DNA of 64,000 bases from Vanilla planifolia (lineage: Eukaryota; Streptophyta; Magnoliopsida; Asparagales; Orchidaceae), in NCBI GenBank assembly GCA_023846275.1, contig CM043877.1, forward strand, positions 17,466,607 to 17,530,606. Direction: 5' to 3'. A program made the translations under genes and the position numbers. This document shows, one piece after another, positions 56,266 to 64,000 of the stretch. The first letter of the stretch is position 1. Each line of letters opens with the position of its first letter. The notes under the pieces were generated by a model that worked only from the letters and a program-made list of their open reading frames with translations, was not told where the DNA came from and did not search any database.

Positions 56266-57748
56266 TATATATATATATACACATAATAAATAGCTCAAAA
56301 ACATTATTGTTTGTAGTAACAAAATCCAACTTTTCCCAGTTGGACCTTTTTCTGTGAAACGTTGACGATGGTATGATCTTTTTTGTCCACAAGGAATCAA
56401 AGACTTAGGGTTTGTCTATAGAATACTAATAGACATTAAAGAGGCTGACAACTGTCACGTTGTCTGATGGATTTATTCGCCGTTATGTTTGACAAAAGTT
56501 TTGGAAATAGTTTTTGTTTTTAATATTTTATCTTCACAAAAAACAAGCACATTTCTGGCTCTGTTTATTGTTCCTCTTTGCAGGATTTTGAAAATATGTT
56601 TTAAAATTAAGTTTTTTTGAAAAATATTTCATATGCGTAAAAAAAAAATAAAAGTGTTTAATTTATATTGAAATGAAGGTTAGCTTGTTATTATCTCTTG
56701 GGACAATTTAAAGTCGTATCCACATTATTATGATGCAAAGAATTGAAGTATTCACATATTATTTTTACCATCTCAAAGTTATGAATCTATCATTTTTGCC
56801 TAATTAGTCTATGATTATGTTGATTTGTTCTTTTTAAGATCCAATAATTTTCAAATTTTACTTTGATCTAAGATTCACAAGTGGCAAATGATCATTTCTT
56901 TATTTCTTACTCTTTTAATAAAAAGATATAACAATAATAATATCATATCCAAATAAAAATAATGAGGCAAAAAAATAACAGAAGTTTACATTGAATGTCA
57001 TCAAGAACATTTTAATAGGATAAAATCATATGAAATTTATTCACTCACATTTTGAACAAGTTGGAAAAATCTACTCGAGAATACTAAGAAAGAACTCCCA
57101 AAAAAAGTAACAAATTAATTCACTAAATAAAAGCAAAAATCTAAGAAAACAAATAAAAACTATATGATTTTTTCCTTGTTTACAAAATTTCCTTCTCTAA
57201 TTTTTCTTCTTTCGTTCTCTCTTCTTAAGCTCTCTTGGCTTAAGTATATTATATTTAAAGGGAGAGATTAATCATTTTGTTTCATATGTTCACTTTGTTT
57301 AAAAAAAGTTTATGAACATACAAGTATGAGGTGATGCTTAATTAATTATAGTTATAAGTTTAATCTTTTTTAACTATAATTTGATTTTTGAACATACAAG
57401 TATGATGATCTTATTCACCATTAAATAGTTATTTGAACTTTAAAAAAGGATTTTTGAATGCTCTAATAAAGTTAGGATATTAAGATACATCCATTTGTAT
57501 ATTGTTAAGAATTGACCATACATAACTTTTATAAATGTAACAAAAAAAAAATCAATAAGAATAATAATAATAAAAAATAAGAAAAAATTTGGACACCAAA
57601 TTTGTGCAAGTGATGTTAGAGTTATGCGATTTCAAAGGTAGGTCATTTAGGTATACTTTCTTTGTATATATTGTGATTTATTTTACAATACAAACAATGT
57701 AATGATTTTAATTAATTTTCTTAATCAATATGAGCTCGGATGGTTGCA
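56266..57748. other. AT-rich intergenic DNA
   Basis: Starts with a short (AT)n tract. No gene, RNA or repeat recognised up to the response-regulator remnant. Confidence 0.4.
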
Positions 57749-57749
57749 G

Positions 57750-58438
57750 TGAAAATGGCTATGTCAGTGGTGGAAGCATATGAACTCCTTCGAAGCAAAG
57801 AAGGCACTCAAGAGGCCATCGATTCTTATACTCCTTCTTCCTTTTTACTGTGACTGTATTGATTGCTGGTAATAATGAGAACCACAAAGTACAGACATGC
57901 CAACGACTCGGTGCTTCAGATTTTCTTCATAAGCCTTTCAGCGAAGAGATGTTTTATGGGTTGGCTCATTTTGTTTCAATTCAAAAGAGAAGGAAGAGAA
58001 CAAACTTAATTGAAGTGCCCAAAAAAGAAAACCAACAGCTTGTGAAAAAGCATGATACACAAACCCTTCTGAAGAGGAGGAGATTTCAATGGTAAGGAAA
58101 CGATCAACACCAAACCAAGTTTATTGCTGTTCTCAATCAACTAGGGAGTTAACAGTAAGAATTTCTTATTAATTCTATTCTGTTATTAATAAACTCAATT
58201 TAATAATATTTTCTATCTTAATATAATTTATTTCTGTAGCTGCTACTCCAAAACAAGTGCTCCAGTTGATGAATGTTCCTGGGTTAACACGGGATAATAA
58301 TATCTCAAGTCATATGCAGGTCTATATATTTTATTTCTTTATTATATGCTTTTGTAATTATTAACCTTTTTTTATTAATTGAAACAGAAATATCGTGAAA
58401 AGCTCAAGAGAGAAGAGGCCAAACGTGAGAATGCATGA
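57750..58438 (+). pseudogene. GARP-type response regulator (type-B ARR/APRR2-like) pseudogene
   Basis: Three decayed exons. The first (about 57750-58150, after an acceptor TTGCAG) has receiver-like KMAMSVVEAYELLRSKEG, then VTVLIAGNNENHKVQTCQRL followed by GASDFLHKPFSEEM, which holds the conserved Lys-Pro. The central segment with the phospho-acceptor Asp is missing. Near its end KFIAVLNQLG, the first GARP helix, runs into TAA. The second (58240-58319) reads ATPKQVLQLMNVPGLTRDNN then ISSHMQ. The third (58388-58438) reads KYREKLKREEAKRENA and a stop. Splice sites GT-AG flank the last two. GARP proteins of this type are nuclear DNA-binding regulators, with type-B members in cytokinin signalling (family knowledge). 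Stops and the lost Asp mark it as dead. Which subfamily is uncertain. Confidence 0.65.
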
Positions 58439-59058
58439 GGTCAACTTGAAAGATCATTTTTAACTTCTCGGATGTGTAAAACAACAATGCATGCATGAAT
58501 GCATTTTATAGAATAATAGAAATAGAAAATTAGAAATCATTATTTGTATCATCTACATTTTTACAAAATTATCTCCAAATTAATAAAATTATTTTAATAA
58601 TTTTCTTCCAATTATTGTAAATTTAAAATAAAAAAATTAAAATCATCTCACTTCTTCAAACAACAGTCAATGTCTTTCTTCATTAAGAAGTGAAAACCCA
58701 ACTAATAGTCAAAATATGATCTACTGCTCCACCCCTTTTTAACACATTGAGTTCTCCAAATAACATGTATGCATGTAAATTGCCTTATGCCATCTAACAT
58801 ACATGACATATTTGTTATTTAAATATGGGAATAAATGATATCAACTCCTAAACTTGCATACAACTGAATCCATGAATTTCTTTCAAAAATATCCATAAAT
58901 AATTTACAAGATCTCATATGACATCATAAGCTACACAAATTCTAGCAGCAATCTCTATCAGTACAAGACTGCACAATAACAAAGAAAGCTTATGCTAACT
59001 CATAACCTAAGCCATTTTTCAAAAAAAAAAAAAAAAAATTACAGTGAAAAATAGATTC
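58439..59058. other. Intergenic between two converging genes
   Basis: AT-rich and non-coding. Contains an A17 run near 59021-59037, just beyond the stop of the - strand gene. Confidence 0.4.
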
Positions 59059-60394
59059 CTACAAAGAACAAGCTTTCCCTGCAGCTTTCCCCTTGAGAAG
59101 TTGTGCACTTAAAATTAGGAGCTCCACCATTTCAAGTCCTGCTGTGCAAAGCACGTTATGGCTTCTTTGCTTCTCCGATGAACCTTCCGACTCACATAAA
59201 CCTTTGTAAATGTGGGCATCAACCATTGCATCTGCAGAACAGCTTACAGGAAGTGAGCTATTGATGACAGTTTTCAACTGCTTTGCCTCTGCTATTATAT
59301 TGCTCAATGACTCAATCAAGCATTCTGAGAAACTACCAGTAGCATCAAAGTCATTTTGTACCTGCATGTCATGGAAGTATAAATGCAACAATGATACAAT
59401 ATTATTATAGCAACATAATTCAAATCAATTTCATGAAAATTGAAACTTGGTTTAACATTACCATTTGAAAAAAAAAAGCAATGAATGAAAATGAAGTTGA
59501 TCATAAAAGTTTAGAAAAGAAAAATTTTTAAAGCATAATTTAAATTATATCCCATGATGACAGCAAGCTAACAGGTAACGATACCGATTATCATTGAAGT
59601 TGCTATTAAACATTAACCAAAAGAAATTAAAAAAAGATAAACAAAAAGAAAAACAAAAACAACTCTATTCAAATCTCAATACACAATTAATCTCTGATGT
59701 TGTCCACAGTTTGAAAACAATCTAACCTTCAAAAGCAAAGCGTGAAGTCGGTGAACTGAAGAAGTAAGTTGCTCAACATTCAAAATGTTTTCTCTAAGTG
59801 CTGCATTGTCAACTTTCAATCTGCAAAATAGTAAATGTCACTTGTATCTAGAGAAACAAATCCACTTGCAATACAACTAATGAAGGAACTATACAAGAAG
59901 ACTAATACAAAAGTCTAGTTCGGTGCAATTTAGAATATAACTGAAGTGCAATTTAAAATTTAGTTTAGTTGTAGTTGTTACTTCGCTTTCAGCATGAAGG
60001 CAAACGTTCTAGTCATTCATTTAATATAATATTTGGTTTACTATACTTTCCTTATTAATGAAATAAATAGTACTTGCGAATAACAATTTTAAGAAAAGCA
60101 TCACATAGAAGAGCCTATGGTATGCAAGAATCAAAAGATAATATGCCAAAATGCAAAATTCTACATTTAAAGATCTGTGATCCCACCAACCTTGCTAAAT
60201 CCATGGAGTAATTCTCATTGGCTATGTTACATTCGCTAGTAACTTTGACATTATCCTGTTGACCATAGCTTGCTCCAATCCAATTCTTTAGAGATGTTTT
60301 TCTCAAAAAATTTTTAAATGTCCCTTCTCGTTCACGAATACAAGTAGGTTTTTCAAAAACTTCATGTGATAAATCACCATACTTAAAATGGTTG
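59059..60394 (-). CDS. Coiled-coil protein, 3' exons (partial gene)
   Basis: Three exons with GT-AG junctions and matching phases: 60394-60191, 59820-59727 and 59361-59059. They give a continuous, undamaged C-terminal ~200 residues. It reads NHFKYGDLSHEVFEK, KNWIGASYGQQDNVKVTSE, SMDLAR/LKVDNAALRENIL, NVEQLTSSVHRLHALLLK, then VQNDFDATGSFSECLIESLS, IIAEAKQLKTVINSSLP and GLEMVELLILSAQLLKG before TAG. The Leu-heptad pattern around LKVDNAALRENIL to HALLLK suggests a coiled coil. I do not recognise the family with certainty. It looks like a conserved plant protein of unknown function and shows no sign of decay. The first exon listed begins in mid-codon, so more exons lie upstream. Confidence 0.65.
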
Positions 60395-62725
60395 CTGCAA
60401 AAGTTTTGGAAAATAAAAAAAGTGTTAGTCCAATCAAACTAAACTAAAAAACCACTCCATCACACTAAGAGCATTCACAATGAAAACCACATCAAATTTA
60501 TGAGACAAGCATTTCATGCACCTTATCTTTTAAATAAAATTGAGACAGACGCATGATCCTTATCGAGATTCATTGTTGATGTAATGATTGACTAATATGC
60601 ATGTTTAACACGATAATATATCAAAACAAAGATGTTTATGATTTGATCAAGATAAATTTACATGCAACTTAAGAAAGAAAACATTCATAATAGTAATTAA
60701 GATCATACTCATCACAAAAGATTCTAACAATAAAAATGTCCAACATTGCAAAAGAATCGAGTCAAACAAAGAGGAAATCGTGTAATGTAACATTCACAAT
60801 GGTGAGTACCCAAATGAATATTTGGAGTTACTCATAACCTTTTCATTGTTGTTTTTAAGTGAATTTTTTATCGGATTCTTAGGATGGGACTCCTAGTGTG
60901 ACCAGATCAAATGTATGTACTAATGGCACTTCAACATATTTTTCCCATATGCTTTTCACTTAACCACAACTTTTGCAATACCATCCAACAAAAGCTATGT
61001 ATCTATCATAAAAGGCTATTAAATTTGGGTACAAGGCTATTCTTCCTCTTCTCCAATACAAATTTTTTGTTATTTCCGGTGTTTCATGTGATTGGAATAT
61101 TTTTTAACAATGTTATGTAGCACGAAGTATTGATTTGTGATGTTTAAACATATAAATAGATTAAGGATTAAGAATTAGGGCAAAGTTAAGGATGTTGTCA
61201 TTGATGTGTACCTCAAAACATATGATTAGAAATAGTATATTCAAAAGAGATTTTGTGCAAAATTAACTTAAGATAAATTTAAGATGATTTAGCATATATG
61301 ATTTAAACATGTTAAATGGGGAACAATATTTAATATAATATTAAGGCATGTGAGTTTAGAATTTTCACATGTCAATGAATGATAAATCCAAAAAACATGG
61401 TATATGATTATTAGAAAAAACAAAAATATTTGGACAAAAATGAGTTGTTAATTGAGGGTACAAAAACATTAGAAAATTCTTATATTAGTCCCACTTAATG
61501 AGATTAAGTCTTTTTTAATTATAGTCTTTCATAAGTGTACTTTATAACCATCTTTGGGGATTGACATTCTTTTCCCATAATGATCAACCCTAAGTCATAG
61601 TTCAAAAATTCATGTTAATGGACTCGTTTGGTAACAACCTACTCAATAATCTATCCACATCCTCTTCATTCTAAAGGAAGGTCACTTGTTCTTGTATTGC
61701 ATCAATATTGTTATAGAGTATATCTCAAATATTTTAATTGTCATAGGACAACTCAAGTGTTAAAACATTGACAATTTTATTCCTAAATAGGTCTCATGAT
61801 TTTATCCTTAAAAAGTATCTTGACATTTTATAGTCATCAACAATTACATATCAAATGGGAAAATCCCAAGCTTTTACAATATTGAACCATTTATCAATAT
61901 ACACATCTTAAAAATCTACCAAAAGTTGCTCATAATCTAGCAAATGGCTTTGGCAATCATCTAATAATCACTCCTTATCCTCATCAAGACTGAGTGTCCT
62001 TGAACTACCAACTTCCTCCTTATTTGTCCTTATTTATCCTCAACTAATATGTCATGACCTAGCAAACTATTGATCCATTGATTAATTTGGTAAAAAAAAA
62101 ACTAATCGTTGTCCTCAAAAAGCACTTACACATCTTAAGGCTATCACATCATACATTTATACTAACAACATTCTCTCCCATTTAATATATGCCTTTACCA
62201 AGAAATTTGATAGTAGTTTTTCCTTGTTAGGTGCAAAAATGACCAATGAGAAGATTTGGGTCAAATTAAGGAAAGTGCATAGCCATCACTTTCTTCTATA
62301 ATTGAATGAGTTTCAATCCCTATCACAGCAATTTCTTGAACTTATAATAGACTTACATACCCTATCCCAATTAAAAAATAGGGTAAGTTTGGGAGGATTG
62401 GATTGAAACATGCATAGCTTGCTCATGGATTACATGAATAGCTTCAATCACACTCTAATCAATCTCAATGGATTACATATAGACATTTTTTTGTTGGTTT
62501 CATGGATAATTTTTGAAATTTTTATCCCTAACCCAGTGAATCCATTTGGGTAACAACTTGAATATTACTCCCCTGTTCTTATCAATCCTATAAGCAACAT
62601 TTACAATCAATCATAATAATAATTTAGTTATCAATATGCCAATGGCACTTATTCTTTTAATATGTCACCTAAATTAAAAAAAGTGAGATTGAAAACCCAA
62701 AGAGATGCTATTATACAAATGTCAC
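60395..62725. other. Long intron or intergenic DNA
   Basis: If 62726-62806 belongs to the same gene this is intronic. A linking exon is still needed, because the phases do not join directly. No exon could be read with confidence. 61600-62600 is rich in short decayed frames, possibly an old element. Confidence 0.35.
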
Positions 62726-62806
62726 CTTTTCAATAAAATGCATATTTGCAAGTTCAAGCATTTGCTTCCTTGTTAACTCAGGTATATATACTCCAATGAT
62801 TATTGT
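62726..62806 (-). CDS. Candidate upstream exon of the coiled-coil gene
   Basis: On the - strand an acceptor TTGTAG, an 81-base open segment and a GTGACA donor frame 27 codons: TIIIGVYIPELTRKQMLELA then NMHFIEK. The Leu/Glu-rich helix and clean splice sites look exonic, in the same direction as the 59059-60394 gene. Membership of that gene is inference. Remaining exons may lie beyond the window. Confidence 0.4.
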
Positions 62807-64000
62807 CTACAAATCAAATATAAATCAAGTCTAGCTTAGTTTTAATAAATTAAAAATACATATTATAGTATATCATTTCATAAATAACTATTTAAAGAAA
62901 TCACAACAAAAAAAAAACAACAATTCAAAGCTAAACTGATGCCATACAATAATAGACATTGTAACAATACGTTCTTTAAAGATTCTCTTAAGATGTTTAC
63001 AAGTCTCTAATTACTTACCAATAAATGAAATATAAACAAATTTTATTTAAAAAACCTTTTAAAGAACTTGCATTTTGAACTCTAATAAACGATTTTGATA
63101 AATTAACAAAAACTTCTATGTTTGCAACATGCAATTGTTTAGAAGGACAAAACTAAAATTCATGCATTTTTATGTAGAGAAAATGATGGAAAGTTCTATC
63201 AAAATTGATGGTGCAAACATAACAGAGAAAGAAAAGATGGAGAAACAAACCATCTTATTCCTTAAGAGAGTAAGAGGTATACATTAACATAACACTATGC
63301 ACATGCACAAAGAGAGTAAAATTGCCTAGACCAAAAAATGGGATTGGTCACTAATACCTTTCTAAAACAGTATACACAAGCACAAATTCGATAATTTATC
63401 CAAATTATTGACACCAATCTTTCTATTTCATTCAAAGACTTAATTATACAAAACAAACCATGATAATAAAATTAAAAATCTAACAAATTTATCCAAATCT
63501 TAACAAACTAATCTCAATCCCAATAATTTTAAAAATAAAATCAAACAACTAATCTAATCAAACAAAATAACTTTAAACCTAAATTTAAATGACTTACATA
63601 ATAAATTTAAATAAAACTTCAAATAAAAAATTATTCTAATAAATTTAATCTCAAATCTAAAACTTAAATTTATTAATCTGAACAATTCTAAAATCAAAAA
63701 CTAAATAATAGTCTATCACAAATTTAAAATTACATTTAAATGATTTAAATATTAATTTCAATAAAAAGCAAATGGAAAAAATAAACCAAATAAATTTAAA
63801 TTCAAATTTAAAATTTAGATTTTAAAATTTATAAATTATTTTAAAAAAAACTACACAAATAATATTAAAAAAACTTACCCAAATTATAAAGCATAACCAT
63901 GACAAGATCATGAAAGAATCACAGAAAACATGTAATTTCAGTCATTAATCTTATAGAAATACAAAAATAAAATATACTCCCGTAATATCTGATATTCACG
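62807..64000. other. AT-rich DNA to window end
   Basis: Very A/T-rich, with no exon or repeat recognised. Probably intron or upstream region of the coiled-coil gene. Confidence 0.35.

Noticed and set aside
61600..62700. Possible coding remnants in the right-edge AT-rich region
   Set aside because: Only short unconnected frames. Nothing could be tied to a family with enough support.
1..64000. CRISPR arrays, operons, prokaryotic-style regulation, tRNA or rRNA genes
   Set aside because: No direct-repeat/spacer pattern, spliced genes throughout, and no tRNA or rRNA signature noticed on either strand.

Overview
This is nuclear DNA from a flowering plant. It is AT-rich, has spliced genes with GT-AG introns, and is packed with plant-type retrotransposons. 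The host genes recognised are angiosperm families: a pair of polyol/monosaccharide transporters, a pseudogene of the plant-specific TFIIB-related factor pBrp, a decayed GARP-type response regulator, and a coiled-coil gene. The order or species cannot be fixed from the sequence.

Layout. 1-10965: an old Ty3/gypsy LTR retrotransposon on the + strand, with diverged LTRs, remnants of gag, protease, reverse transcriptase and RNase H, a possible antisense ORF before the 3' LTR, and a probable nested LTR fragment. 12040-13216: 3' part of a pBrp gene, broken upstream. 14237-24236 and 27238-56265: two copies of one tandemly duplicated segment. Each copy carries a three-exon, 510-residue polyol transporter gene on the - strand (20492-22249 and 28052-29808). 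Copy A holds one LINE (LINE-A, 15278-20321). Copy B has grown to 29 kb through three LINEs of a different family (LINE-B1 30344-39841, LINE-B2 39854-48679, LINE-B3 49367-55894). A 3.05-kb solo LTR lies inside B1 and a 2.23-kb solo LTR inside B2. Each segment copy keeps unfilled or nearly unfilled versions of the sites occupied in the other, so the LINEs landed after the duplication. 56266-64000: a response-regulator pseudogene (+) and the 3' exons of a coiled-coil gene (-), in AT-rich DNA.

The two transporters look intact and should encode proton-coupled sugar/polyol symporters. Everything else of size is mobile-element sequence in different stages of decay. The most notable observations are: perfect 140-bp direct repeats flanking a solo LTR; two LINEs in the same 14-bp target; a perfect 20-bp palindrome just before the LINE-B poly(A) tail; nonsense decay dominated by CAG to TAG and TGG to TAG changes; and an ATGA overlap of LINE-A ORF1 and ORF2 just after a 26-base homopolymer. 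I found no convincing new host defence or metabolic system. Boundaries described as approximate were placed by eye.
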